From positions 1 through 64,000 of the forward strand of contig CACRXP010000424.1 in NCBI GenBank assembly GCA_902702965.1: 64,000 bases of DNA, given 5' to 3'. A program made the translations under genes and the position numbers. The notes under the pieces are model-generated. The model did not search any database. It worked only from the letters and a program-made list of their open reading frames with translations, and was not told where the DNA came from. Of the stretch, positions 43,236 through 55,243 are shown one piece after another (the stretch's first letter is position 1; each line of letters starts with the position of its first letter). The DNA comes from Spirometra erinaceieuropaei (lineage: Eukaryota > Platyhelminthes > Cestoda > Diphyllobothriidea > Diphyllobothriidae).

Positions 43236-46200
43236 CAAATTATTGTTATTTAAATTGAGGGAATCGTAAACCCTCGTTCACTAATCATATAAGCCATCTG
43301 TAGGTGCTTATGTGAACGTTTACAATAACAGTGCTGCTTCTGTTCATCTCCTGGAAATATACTAGTCGATTAATAACATGGTAAGGTTATCTTTAAAGAA
43401 CGCCGCATATTGGTTTTAAGCATATTTTGACGAAACATTTGGCTCAATAATGCTAATTCTGCGTTTAAGTCAAAATAACTAAAAGCGAACATTTCGTTGG
43501 ACAGAAATTATATTTCTCCTACGGTGTTTGTATATCAGAGGACTCCATCACCATAGTAACATACCAAACGCTTTTGAAATTTCCTACCATATCTTGTTCT
43601 CTTATCCGCTTGGCTGATAACACGGTCATATCATCCATAATTATTGTACTAAGTTTAATAAGCACGAGGTAGATCAATATTCCGACCAGAGGCAGAGGCC
43701 GTAAACAACATGCTTAGGAAGTTTTTCACCCTTAACGCCCTAATTATGGAAACGGAATGCTTCGAGACATCGAAGCTTTATGTAATTTCCATCAACAAGA
43801 CAAAGCACGCAGTACATCCCAGAAAATGCTAGGATCTCGAGAATGGACTCCTGTGCTGCATAGAAAAATAAACCTTACCATTTACAGAGCAACTTAGCCG
43901 CATTCAACAATACCTGCTACTAATTGCCTACTTCTCCTTTTATACTGATTATATACGCTGTTCTATCCAATGTTTCTTACAAATTTCTCCAGAGTGTATT
44001 TCCTTTCACATTTAGGTAGGTTTTAATTAACACATTTGTGCGAGAAGAAGACCAAAACTGCAAGACGACAGGTCTGTGAAAACCCCGAATCCCTCATTCT
44101 CATGACCCCCACTCATATTCTTCGCATCTAGTAGAAGTGCCACGTGAGTATGACGATTGCCAGACTGTACTAACTACAAGACGAAATAGAAAGTGCGCGC
44201 TCTGTTTGGCTATGAGCCCCGACCTTGAGCTCTCGACGAAAATTGCGTGACCACAGGCAATCAGTAATCGGGAAATATTTTTGACCAAGGCAGCTGGAGA
44301 CTAGGGTGACCCACTAGAGATCTGCAGCAAGCCCAACGCCAATCTTTTAAGGACACTTGCATATAAACAACACATTTTCTGGCTTCTATAGATTGCTTTC
44401 GATTTACTCCTGGATGACCCTTCAAGAGACATCCGACACATATGAGAGTACCGCAGGAAGATGCCAGACACTGCCAACTAGTCGCTGATCATCACATGGA
44501 GACGAATTTATGAAAAAACGAAAGTACGAGGTGAAAAGTACTTGAAAATTTCTATGGGTCACGCATATGCACTTTGCGGCTTCCAAGTTCATGCGGTTTT
44601 TCAACACAATGACTCATTTCTACGACAACCAAAGATTTCAGTCGAAGCTTCATTCTTTATGTAGACGTACGAGAAAAATTGCAAGTTAAAATTGGTACAA
44701 ACTATCAATTATGAATGATTTTGAAATTAATCGAACTTTGGAGACAACAACTCTTTTAACAATGGCCATACCAAACGCTCTTCCCAATTTCAAACTAGAA
44801 GAAAACCATTGGATTTAAATGTGTTTTGTGAAGATCTCCCGCCTCGAGATATAATATAATATACCGGTCGTTAACATTTTTCAGCATATTCTAGTTAGTT
44901 TGTTCAAGAACATTTTGTCCATGTCAGTCGGTCCTCCGACAAACTTTGGGAGCTAAAAGCAACTGATCATAACTTCAATTAATGTGACGCCAAACTTCAC
45001 TATCGAATTACTCAGCACGAAATGTCCCCGCTCAAACTGCCAGCAAATACTCTGGAAACACGACCGCCCTGATAAATAGGGTTTGGAAAACACAGGCTTT
45101 TAATAACATTTGTTTCTTTACGAGGTTTATTTTAAGAGACCTCAAGAACTGCAAATATGAGAGTCTAAGAAGATAGAGAAAGCCTTTAAGTTTTGACAAC
45201 TCCAATGAATATGCAATGGAATCATCAAAATAAATAAGTTATATGTTATATTTTCCTCTTAGGAGAATATTTAATAGCTTAGTACAATGTCTCCAGCAAG
45301 TCAAACATTAACGCTAGTTATCTTGGTTAATACAAAATGTCTGCAGTTGAGCAGATAAAGAAGATCGGAACATATAAATGATTTGCCAGAAAAACGTAGA
45401 ATTTTTCAGTGAACATCTGAATTATATTTGTGCAATGTGGCTGTACGTATTAAATACATCCTCAAGAAGAAGTAAGAACTGTCGTTTCTAGGATACCTCG
45501 AAATTTTAAAAAGCTCAAATCCTCCTCATCTACTTAACTTAACCGCATGGTATCTGGACATTTGGAAGGGTAAAAGTCATTCTTTGCAAGCAGTGCAGTT
45601 TTGTACTTACGTATATTTACTCTTTTAATTCTATCATCATAAAATGGATTGTTTCACCTCCTTCTGTCAAGAATTCATCAGTTCGCTTGATCCATATTCC
45701 ATTTTCGCATAATGCATCATTAAAATGAAAGTACTTTAGCACTGCTCAAAGGCAGCCTTTGAGCAATAATACCGTAATTGGACCTGATTACTATTGACCT
45801 GAAACTTCGTTCAAGGGTTTGAAAAGCACTTTAAACAAAAGTATTTGAGACTACCAAGGGACTAACGCGCCGGTAAAGAAGAAAGTCTTATATGTAATGT
45901 GTTAAACCCCATTTATGACGGAATAGACATCATCATAAAATGACATTTGACAAAAACTCTAATAAATACAGGAGAGAGGATTAATCGTTGTTTCAATAGG
46001 CTGTTCGGACAGGGTGGGCTTGAATGTATGCAACATCGCTTCTTAAAAGCACTTAGGTATCAAAAGGCTGAGGTCCCGAATTTATCCACTGTGAGTTGCC
46101 GTCTTGAATGGAACTGGTGCCCCAGAACTTAATTCCAATTCAAATGTGCGAGATTAAATTAGAAGGCACACGCTTGATCAGAAAAGAGAAGCAAAGGCAA

Positions 46201-47034
46201 TCTTAAGAGGAAAACTTTGTTATTTTACACAGGACATGTAGACTAGTTAGCTTTAATCAAAACAGGGGTTTACATTACGCAAACCTGCAATGGAGGCTGA
46301 TATTTGGTTTCGGAGTAACGGGAGGAGGAAGAGACCAACTGAGGGTCGGAACCATCTATTTATTCTACTGAACTCTCAAACTTGACAAAAGGCAACTGTT
46401 GGCAATGCCGACCGTTACAGAAAAGGGGCTGCTAGGGGAATTTTTAATGACTCAGCGATAATTCTTGCAGGTCTGGAGATGACTACACAGGCCTCCGAAT
46501 GTGTGCGTAAGATCAATACGCCAGTTAACCGAACGCTCGTTAGAGGTTCATGTTTCAATCTACTTCGCAAGTGCGAAACTGAAAGCGTGATCCACTAAAT
46601 CACTATTTAGTCGTCGCACCATAGCCCACTCTCTGATGACTACGCCGATATAAAATTCAAGATGCCGAAACAGAGTTTTCAGTTGTTTTTCAGACTTACG
46701 AATTCCACAGAAAACACCTTACAGCTTCCTGCTGAAATTATTTGGGAACTAAACATATCCTGCTCGCCTCGCGAAGGCTAACTACTAAAGAATTCGCACT
46801 ATGAACAGAAAAGTGAGCTGGATGTGAACGGGCGACCACGCTATCCACATGAATAATATAATTTTAATCATATGATTTTCGTGCTCGCGCAGGTGACTTT
46901 TTGGTGTCGGGAATCCGATAAAATTGGTTGAGGTTTTAGTTTGAATGCCGTCTTCGGCCGTAATTTTCTACCCTCAGTCACCTTCGACGTGCGAAAGTGA
47001 ACGCTATTCTGCGTAGCTTACCGTACGAAGAAAT
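43236..47034. other. No recognised feature
   Basis: Nearly 3.8 kb of AT-rich DNA with no frame beyond about 60 codons that carries a motif. Similar phrases ACCAAACGCTTTTGAAATTT (43565) and ACCAAACGCTCTTCCCAATT (44770) hint at an unrecognised diverged repeat. Confidence 0.4.
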
Positions 47035-48480
47035 GGAGTTGATTGCTAGAACAAAAGTTCATTCCACTGACCTTTTGGTATTCACTTCCGAACCCGTCAT
47101 CGGATACGTCAATTTGAAAAATTAGCGGCCCACAGGGCGCTAGCGTGTCGACGCAAGTAAGTTACTCGAACCACCTTCTCAGCTGGTCATACAAAAACTA
47201 GAGAGCTCAAGCCCCAAAGACAAATGCTAGAAAGTTGTCTCCTTTATGTGCAAACTTGGTACACTATTCGGGGATTAGTTCGTTTGGGACATGCAGAGAC
47301 GGGCTGTTTGGCTTTATCAACCACAACGTCCGAACCCCCCTCCGAGGCCTTCACATTATCTTGCTATCGTTGAAATGTGATTTATGAGGTAGAGAGTTCA
47401 GTAGATGCTGCGACAGTCTGCTCACCATAAATTCCCACGCAAGTCGCCGGCGATGCACCCACCCTGTGTAGCATACGGTGGGCGTCATCGCTCGCGACGA
47501 CCTAACCTCCAATAGTCTGTACATATAGTCGTGACATGCGATTATTAACTGAACAAATATTTTGCACATATTATAATTGTGAAAATAAGTAAGATTCTTT
47601 GGGAAGAGAATAAACTTTAATGGGTGAATTTTCGAGATTGGTTCCCCAGCTCGTTGTCAGACTTTTGGGCTATGTACAGAAACAGTTAACTATTTGACCG
47701 CGTCGAAAACGTGAGTCTATGGTTAGCCAAAGCCTGCGCCAATGCTGCGCTCGCTTCCATTTGTACTTGAGAAATTTGTATGTGGCATCTAAATCGATAT
47801 GCCGATTGATGCATGCCTCATCTGAGTGCATTGCCTACAGGAATTCGCGGTCTTTCCTTATTGAACAGGCGCCAACAACGCGGGTGTTCTTACATGCAAA
47901 TTTGTGTCCAGTGTCCAGTGTGCATAGCCATCTGGGATAGATGATCTCGTCTCCTCACCGCTAACTGATGCTCATGTATGCGGGTAGAGGCAGATTTCCC
48001 AGTTTGGCTACAATAGACGGCATCACAACTGGAACATGGTATTTTGTAGACAAAACCTTTTCTATCAAGATAGCCAACCCTGTCCTTAGGTTGTACAAGC
48101 TATGTACGCAAGGTGGTTGTAGGTTGGTGTGCTACTTGCAGCTGATGCTTTTTCCGCTGTCTTTCGACGAGTCCAAATACATTTTTTACGTATGGGAGGG
48201 TCCGCCAGGCGAATGTTTTTGGTGCCTCGGTGGCCGCTGTTTATTTGTATTTTGGTTGAACCACGCACATTTTAGAGCACCACCGTGTCAGAAAACCTCA
48301 GGGTAATTTGGATATCAGGTCCTTCCATTTCCGGTAATAATAAATTTCTGTGATGTATGTGGATGTGCCGCGGACTCCGCTGCGGTTGTTGACTGGAACC
48401 TCGAAATCGTCGTAAAGTTCCTTCCTGAATCCTCTCATTGAGTCGTCATGTACCAGGATCTCCTTCGTTTGCCTAACTTC
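47035..48480 (-). mobile_element. Penelope-like element, linker and GIY-YIG region, minus strand
   Basis: Down from about 48290 the minus strand gives APKTFAWRTLPYVKNV, HQLQVAHQPTTTLRT, VYKIPCSSCDAVYCSQTGKS, ASTRIHEHQLAVRRRDH and KERPRIPVGNALR, in the order linker, GIY-YIG, C-terminus. The nuclease glycine of YVG is replaced (YCSQTG). A tail with CGATGACGGGTTCGGAAGTG (47089-47108 on the plus strand, reversed) marks the 3' end. There are many frame breaks. Confidence 0.75.
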
Positions 48481-48828
48481 TAAGATGAAACTTTTGCGTG
48501 CGATTGAGCTTGCAAGTGCATTTCGCTCGTCAGCGCGACGAGCGCTCGGCGAAGGACCTTTCCTCCTATTTTCCTAACGAGTAAGCGCCAGTTAACTGAC
48601 GAATGAATACTCACCTAAAGTAGTATTTCTAGAGAGGTGAACTGATGGCTACTCAAGCTTTCGCCTGCATCAGCTACAGTCAGCCAAGCAGTGAGAAGCC
48701 AACCAACCTCAATCTGATTGAAGTAAAAGTGGCGCCTGCAAAGTGGAGAGGACTGATTGGCTGCCCGCGGCTGGCACCAATATGAGAGTTGATTGCTCAT
48801 GCCGTCTTCGTCGGAGTAATTTTCAAAC
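48481..48828. other. Upstream region of gene B
   Basis: No exon. The minus open stretch 48615-48857 overlaps exon 1 of gene B on the other strand and is taken as a shadow. No clear core promoter motif. Confidence 0.35.
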
Positions 48829-48928
48829 ATGTTCTTTAGCGTGGTTTTTCTCCGCATAAGTTATTTCCTTTCACTGATCACAATTTTCATTGCCGCTGTA
48901 GTTGCCCTTTCTTCTCTCGTGAACTATG
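48829..48928 (+). CDS. Gene B exon 1
   Basis: 100 bases: ATG, span 1, ends SSLVNY plus one base (G) before GTTCGT. The donor is not consensus. The paralogue has the same phase here. Confidence 0.6.
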
Positions 48929-51774
48929 GTTCGTTCAGATGATGTATCTCTCCATATATTTCTCGTAATTTACGTTTTCTTAAAATTTGATATTTTGGAA
49001 AATGTTTCAGCCTTAAGGAGTGCTACGTACCAACAAAAGTGGATATTGAATGTTGGATGACTATTTTGAATGCGGTGAAGGACGAAATTTACATCGTATT
49101 TTGTGCGATCTTAAATATGCCTTTCTCAGTTTTTTTAAATGACGGACATAGTACCAAATGTTAAAACGATAGCAGTCTTTGTTGGATTTATGAATTCATT
49201 TTTAGGAAGGCAGTCAAGGTAAAATCTTAAGAAATTACTGCCAATGTATTCCGGGCCGTATTTTACAGCTTTCTAAATTCTAAACAAGCGTTGCTACAGA
49301 TGGCCCGGAGCGAAATACGCCATTCATGTCAGTAAACGTTAATTACATTAATCATTTCCACAACAGAGGACCTGAACTTTCGATTAGGCTTTAGTTTAAT
49401 AATTCGTCTCCTTCAGATAACGTATATTTTCATAAACAAACAGTATATTAATACTCTATTTGCAACTCGGTTGGAAGGAAGCTGAAAGCAAATTAAAGGG
49501 CAGAAAAAAGCAGACTCGGTTTACTGGTCCTTTGGTTTAATAGTTTTTCTTTGTGACACATTTAACGATTTCAGAGATCGCTGTTTGATGTTAACCACTT
49601 ACCGACCAAAGAACCCATCAGTCAACTTCTATTTCAAAGTGTTCATACATCTTGTGTATATTTTTGCGTGCTCCGAAAAATGTGATTTTCATTTAAATGT
49701 TGACCGCAACATATAAAACTACGTAACTCAAATGTATAGAGTTGTTCTTTTTCCTTGAAAATCAATCAGTTTAAAGAGCTAACTACAACAAAGATCATCT
49801 ATATGCTACGAAAATGTAAGAAGAATTCTGCCACGATATCTATGAATTTGTATTTACCTTAGAACTACTGTTGCATTTTGGTCATAGAAAGCTGAGAAAA
49901 AGTCTGAACCTGAGGGAAACGAAGAATGAAGTCTGTATAGTCTAGCTCAGTTTAGTTTTATCAAGTGAAAGCAAGGCAAACGCTTTTGAACTTCCTTTCA
50001 GTTACGAAACTGTTGAATTAAAAATGATACACAAAGATGTTTCATACAGGTGTCCAAGCACATTTAGTCATAAGCGGTAAGCTTTACAATGCTGCCCACA
50101 TTTTCTTGCATTTCTGTCAACAGACAAGAGGCTGGAGTAAGTAGTTTTTAATAATGCACAATAATTGGAAGTTAATTCAGTGGTTTTCCAATTCTCAGAT
50201 TCCGAAGACAAAAAGATGGGCACTTTTCGCGCAATCTTTGGAGTTGCAACCGCCTTCAATTTGGCAGGCATTATCTGCTCTGCAGTGGCATTTAAATCAG
50301 ATGAGCTAAAGTGGTTTGACATAATTTCCTGCATTTGTTACTTAAGCATGCGTGAGTTCTCTGTCATTTCTTATATCCTCTGCTTAATAAACTATTTTTA
50401 ACCTATCAATTCATTCAAATATGTAGTATTCACTTGGCGTAATTAAATACATTGTTGAGATTTCAGTAGGTGGGCTTACTCATGAAATGTCAACCGAAAT
50501 TCCGAAATGCGTTTTAGTCTCGAGAAGATCAATTAAGAAGGTTTGTAATACTAGTAGTCATGCAGCATTATTCTATAATGATTTAGTTACCTCAGGATGT
50601 CGGAGTTGGAAAGAAGTTCTTCCCAAGTGCATGCAAAAACTATAATCTGTAAAAATGACCACTTACGTAGCATGCATTTTTCTCATTGGCTTTCGGTGCC
50701 CATACAAATTAAATTATATTTCATGGAAAACACGTATAAAACTATTGATTCTTTTGCTCATTCGGTAGAAAATCACGTCTTCGTCCAATTTTATAGTTGA
50801 AGGAAGAGTTTACTTCGATTTTAAAAAGTTTACAATTGTGAGATTATTTGATACCTTGAAATGGCTGTTCATAAAACGTCATGTCTCCGCATTTACCAAT
50901 GTGGTTTGTAAAATTAGCAATATTGTCCAAATCCACTGCTAAATTTCATGAAGCCCATATAGTTTCCTCTTAAAACTGTAGAGAAATGTATGGTTTTTCG
51001 TACCCAGTAAATATACGGCTTTTAGTTTGCAGACCCTAAATGTAAATGTAACGGCAGGTCAGGATTCAAAATTATTCCGGAATTGAAAAGGTTTTTGAAA
51101 ATTAAATTATACCCGTTCTTCGAATATAAACTTGAAAGAAGACGTAATTGTCTACCGAATGAGCAAAAGGATAAATACTTTTATACATGTTTTCCATGGA
51201 ATATAATTGAATTTTTAGGGGCACCGAAAACCAGTAAGAAAAATGCATGCTACATAAGTGGTCATTTTTACAGAATATAGTTTTTGCATGCACTTGGGAA
51301 GTGCTTTCGAAAGCCGGCATCCTGAGGTAACTAAATCATTATAGAATTATGCTGCATGACTACTAATTTTACAAACCTACTTAGTTGATCTTTTCGAGAC
51401 TAAAACGCATTTCGGAATTTCGGTTGACATTTCATGAGTAGGCCCGCCTAATGTACATTGTAGACAAGTCTCAACTTTACGTAACGTGTGTCAATAAGCC
51501 GCGACAGTTAATCAGCTCTTCATTTGATAGACCCCTTTTATAGTTTTAAGTGTAATTCAGTTACGTCTAATGAGTTGAAATGCTTAGAAAACTTCCTGTC
51601 ATGCTCTATTTTCTTTTCTTCAAAGTACTTCTCTACATTATTGGTACGGCCTATTTCTACGGGAGCATTATGCACCAAGTGCCAATGTCAGTCACATGGG
51701 CGATTGTTTCGGCATCAATGTCGCTGGTGCTCATCCCGCCCGTCATTGCCCGAGTCCTTGTGCTGGCCAAATAA
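48829..51774 (+). CDS. Small four-span membrane protein, gene B (three exons)
   Basis: Exons 48829-48928, 50199-50351 and 51626-51774 join in phase 1 at both introns to 133 residues. Exon 1 gives MFFSVVFLRISYFLSLITIF and span 1; a stop (TAA at 48817) lies just upstream in frame, so this ATG is the first. Exon 2 gives DSEDKKMGTFRAIFGVATAF and span 2, then KSDELKWFDIIS. Exon 3 gives LLLYIIGTAYFYGSIMHQV, then SVTWAIVSASMSLVLIPPVI and VLVLAK. Intron phases, exon order, span layout and the 49-residue last exon match gene A, and ten positions of that exon (among them Q, W, MS, P) are the same without gaps. Function unknown. The N-terminus is shorter than in gene A and the first donor (GGTTCGT) is weak. 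Confidence 0.72.
50199..50351 (+). CDS. Gene B exon 2
   Basis: Acceptor CCAATTCTCAG, donor CGTGAGT, 153 bases; phase 1 in and out. Encodes an acidic/basic start, span 2 and the beginning of span 3 (IISCICYLSM). Confidence 0.75.
50462..51455. mobile_element. Foldback element, copy 4 (994 bp), in gene B intron 2
   Basis: Left CAGTAGGTGGGCTTACTCAT, right ATGAGTAGGCCCGCCTAATG. Arms pair almost throughout, including AAATGTCAACCGAAATTCCG against CGGAATTTCGGTTGACATTT. The highest arm-to-arm similarity of the five, so probably the youngest. It fills most of the 1.27-kb intron between exons 2 and 3. Confidence 0.9.
51626..51774 (+). CDS. Gene B exon 3
   Basis: The acceptor at CTATTTTCTTTTCTTCAAAG was chosen over the earlier CTTAG at 51578 because only it keeps the hydrophobic frame in phase; it also has the better pyrimidine tract and makes the exon 149 bases, as in gene A. 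The stop TAA lies within AATAAA (51770-51775). Confidence 0.75.
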
Positions 51775-51775
51775 A

Positions 51776-52615
51776 GTACAAACTGCAGTACGTACGAGGA
51801 GACTGCTGTCTGAGGAGTCATGCCATAAACATTTGCGCGAATGACAGGACACAGGATGTGAATGTCCAGCAAATCAAAATATTTATACATACATCTATCT
51901 TCTCCATTGCATAGCTCTTCAATCGTCCTGCTATTCTACATTAAAGAAGTTAAGAAGTTATCACGGAAGCACTCGAAGTCAGAAATCATTTCGGAAGGCG
52001 CCTAATTATCGCTACTTGACGAAAAGCAAGTTTTCTCTCCGAGTTATTCTAGAGCTTCATAAACGCTTCGACAAAAAGACGGTCTGTGGACTTGGACCTA
52101 GATCAGCTGAAAAATCTCTCGAAGTCATGGGAAAAGATTCCAATAAAGGGCATCGATAGTACGATGGCACAATGACCATTATTGGTAAATGGGGGATGGC
52201 GTCACATGGGCAACGGTACGATCTTCAGCCAACCCTACCTGCATTCCCAGCTGCTTTCTGGTGCTTTCTACAGGAACAAAGGCGGATGACTTAAAACCAA
52301 AACTCGTCTTATTATCTGACTACTTCTGAAGACAACAAGAGCCACCGGGTCTGTACTTACACCTGTATGAGGCGGGGTTTGGAACGGAGAATTTGCCTGG
52401 CGGCAGCTGAGATAAGTAATGTGTCCGAATCAATGACGTTTGCAAAGTTCTTGCTCGGCTGGAATATTTAGATATTCACCAGGTATGTTGAGGTGACGTC
52501 CACCAACCTGTCCAGAATGCATGGCAAAAGTAGGCACTTCCGTCTTGTCTCCAAACGCAGGTTCGAGAGCCGGCGTCGGCGGAAGCACAGCGACTAGCAA
52601 TCAGTAATCGTCAAT
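51776..52615. other. No recognised feature
   Basis: Unassigned DNA downstream of gene B. No exon of the opposite-strand coiled-coil gene was found here. Confidence 0.35.
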
Positions 52616-52619
52616 GTTG

Positions 52620-52700
52620 CTTACAAGGTGCAAAAACACTGGAGTGGCCATTATGGCTCATTTCTCGTCATCAGTCGGTCACCTCCAATGCCACGCGGGT
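52620..52700 (-). repeat. tRNA-derived SINE body, copy C (degenerate)
   Basis: CTGGAGTGGCCATTATGGCT followed by CGTCATCAGTCGGTCACC on the plus strand aligns to the bodies at 19942 and 20241 in the same orientation. The head is not recognisable. Confidence 0.4.
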
Positions 52701-55077
52701 GCCTAGGGCCAAAATTGAGTCATTTGAAAGTTGAGAATTATTGTATTTTACGCTCTTCCAGTTGAGTTTGGAGGAAAAACTGGGAGCTAAATTTCTGTCC
52801 TGTAGCCAGAATGCATTCCGGATACTAACTGACGGAACACGAGCCAGTGTCTCGAATAGAAGAATAATTAATTTCATACTGTTTCATTACCAATTGACAA
52901 AGTCATAGGCGCCCGCAAATGGTTAACTATATCCTGCTGACGACTACAAAAAGCAAAAAACAAATGTTCCAGCATCCTATGTCCGGATTAATAGCACGTC
53001 TCGGGGTAAGATGCGTCATAGTCGTGGCAAACCAGAAGACTGGAGCTCAGGGTCAGAATTACATTCCGTGTCAGAGCTTGCTTAAACAATAAAAATGTAT
53101 CGGCTGCATGTAACGGTCATGAATGTTCTGGTCGTGATCTTTACCCCCCCCCCTCCCGCTACCCCCAAAGTGACTGACCTTAGGAGAAAGGTCAATTCTG
53201 ATAAATGAAGCTAAAGTAAACCAGAATCTCCCCAAGAAATGCAATTCTAAGTAATAGAAGCTAGCTATGGCGGGCACGCAATCCTACATCAATGGCTATG
53301 ACGAAGCCGACGAACGTCTTAATTAAGCTGTGGCCGGAAGTCAGAAAGTCCCCCACCATTCCGCATTCTGGATAATACTAAAAACTCAAGAATAAAAATT
53401 GGCTTGGAGTTTACAAATACCTGAGACAGGCAACTGTACCCATCTTAAATTGAGTATGAGGCGTAACACGAGGTGTTTACCTGCGTGTCCGGTCTGAATC
53501 TTTAGATCCCGCATGGATCAAGGAGGGAGTAAGGTAAGAAGACGCTACTAGGATTAGCAGTTTCGAGGCGGGTTTTGCTGTTGCTACACAATATTTTAAG
53601 CTTTTTGTTTTGGATGCTAAGATTGAGCGTTTTTTAGGCCGCAATAGAGTGGCAGCCAGTCTGAGCAATCAAGCAATCGGTCAAGTACTACCTAGAAGCA
53701 GACGACCGGAATGGACATGAAGGGCTCAAATGTTCCCGTTAGTCTGCCATACCCCGACCACTGACAGGGAATGCCAGAGAATTCAGGGAATGCGGTGAAA
53801 GAAGGGAAGAGGAGAGAGTGTAAGAAAGATTTGAGGGAGAGAAATGGCAGCAAGAGAAGAAAAACGAAGAGAAGGAAAATGAGAAAAACGTCGCTCCCAT
53901 AGGAAAACAGTCAATCGGTTGGACGTGACCTGAGAAAATCGAAACAGAGGCCATTCTTTGAAGTTCGACGTGCTCTACATGCCCAGACGTTTTCAGCTAA
54001 ATTACATACTAATCACAACTGAAGTCAGATAAGGACGTAGGTAATTTTCACATGTTTCTTTGGAAAAAAATAACAAATGTTTTGAAATATGGTTCCTTGT
54101 AGAAGAATGAGCGCCAATGGGATAAGTCGTCGTGCAAACATTGATTTTTTGGCTGTGGTAGGTGATTCGTATATTCTCTTAACGCCGGGCAGAATGCGGT
54201 AACGCGGATCCTAATAATAAAAGCATTAAAAGTCGGCTGTCAATGAGACGTTTATTTCATAGAGATGACAGCAAAACGTCGCAGAATCGTTCATTAGAAG
54301 GGGATACAAGTGTTGAAGGGCAGTGTGTTTGCATGACATTGTGGTGGTTACCAGTATAAGGGACATCACGATCCTCTGTCCCAAATATTTACTTAGCGCA
54401 TACAGTGCAGTATTCTCTGACAGATTGTTTTCATGACATGCAAAATGAGGCATGCCTCTTAAGTTGCCTTGCCATGGTGAGATTACTCAGGGAGTTTTAG
54501 GGACTGAGAAAACTGGACTGTTCATTTCTTTAGGTTGGCCACTTTAGTGGAGTAAATCTAAATTCCCTGCCCCCTCACCGGAGTCCAAAGTTCCACCTTA
54601 AAATGTTTACCTATCCATCCTGTCCGGTAAGCAACGATTCACCTCTGGTTTCTTGTGAGTGCATGAAAAATATCATCCTCAAGGGAGAGCGGGGGTTCAG
54701 AATGACTTGCGACTGACGTGTTTTAGGACCGTCCAAATCCACCCCCATAGCAGGCTGCTTTGGTTGAAAAAAATAAATTTTGTTTTGCAAGCTAATCACA
54801 AAGGCCATACTAATTACTAATTGGAGGCTATTATGCTTTTCAAAGTGTGTCACGTTGTCCAGACTATGACAATATTTAACCATTTTTGGGGTGAGAGACA
54901 TTTTTCAACTTGATTCCCAGATTAAAAAATCTTAAAAAATGTTTTACGAGTGTAGACAGCTTCTGTTTTGTAAAACGTACAAGTCTTAGTCTACAAAAAC
55001 GCACATGAGTACGGTAGACTTTATGTGGATGTACTCTTTTGGGTTAATAAAATGCAAGTAAGGTGAAATGACTTAAC
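52701..55077. other. No recognised exon; expected 3' part of the coiled-coil gene
   Basis: The CEP290-like gene should continue leftward from 55078 but no in-phase coiled-coil exon was found. A purine-rich tract lies at 53795-53890 and a C-run at 53145-53156. Confidence 0.35.
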
Positions 55078-55243
55078 CTTGATTAGGGCGGCGGGGTGTA
55101 GGTACTCTCCCGTGAAATCCGCTCTTATCTTTTGTCGTCGTTTGTAGTCGCTCCTGAAGCTGTGTATTCTCCTTTTCCAGTGTGCTCAGATGATACTGCG
55201 AGCGTAAAAGCCGACTGTTTGTTTCCTCGTGTGCCTTGCGTTC
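55078..55243 (-). CDS. CEP290-like exon (second of two)
   Basis: Acceptor TATTCTTGTAG. Starts ERKAHEETNSRL in phase with the previous exon and continues as coiled coil, then becomes basic and proline-rich (GFHGRVPTPRRPNQ). It ends either at donor GTTAAG or in frame at TAA two codons on. Confidence 0.68.

Noticed and set aside
48615..48857. 80-codon minus-strand frame
   Set aside because: It overlaps exon 1 of gene B on the opposite strand and has no motif; taken as a shadow.
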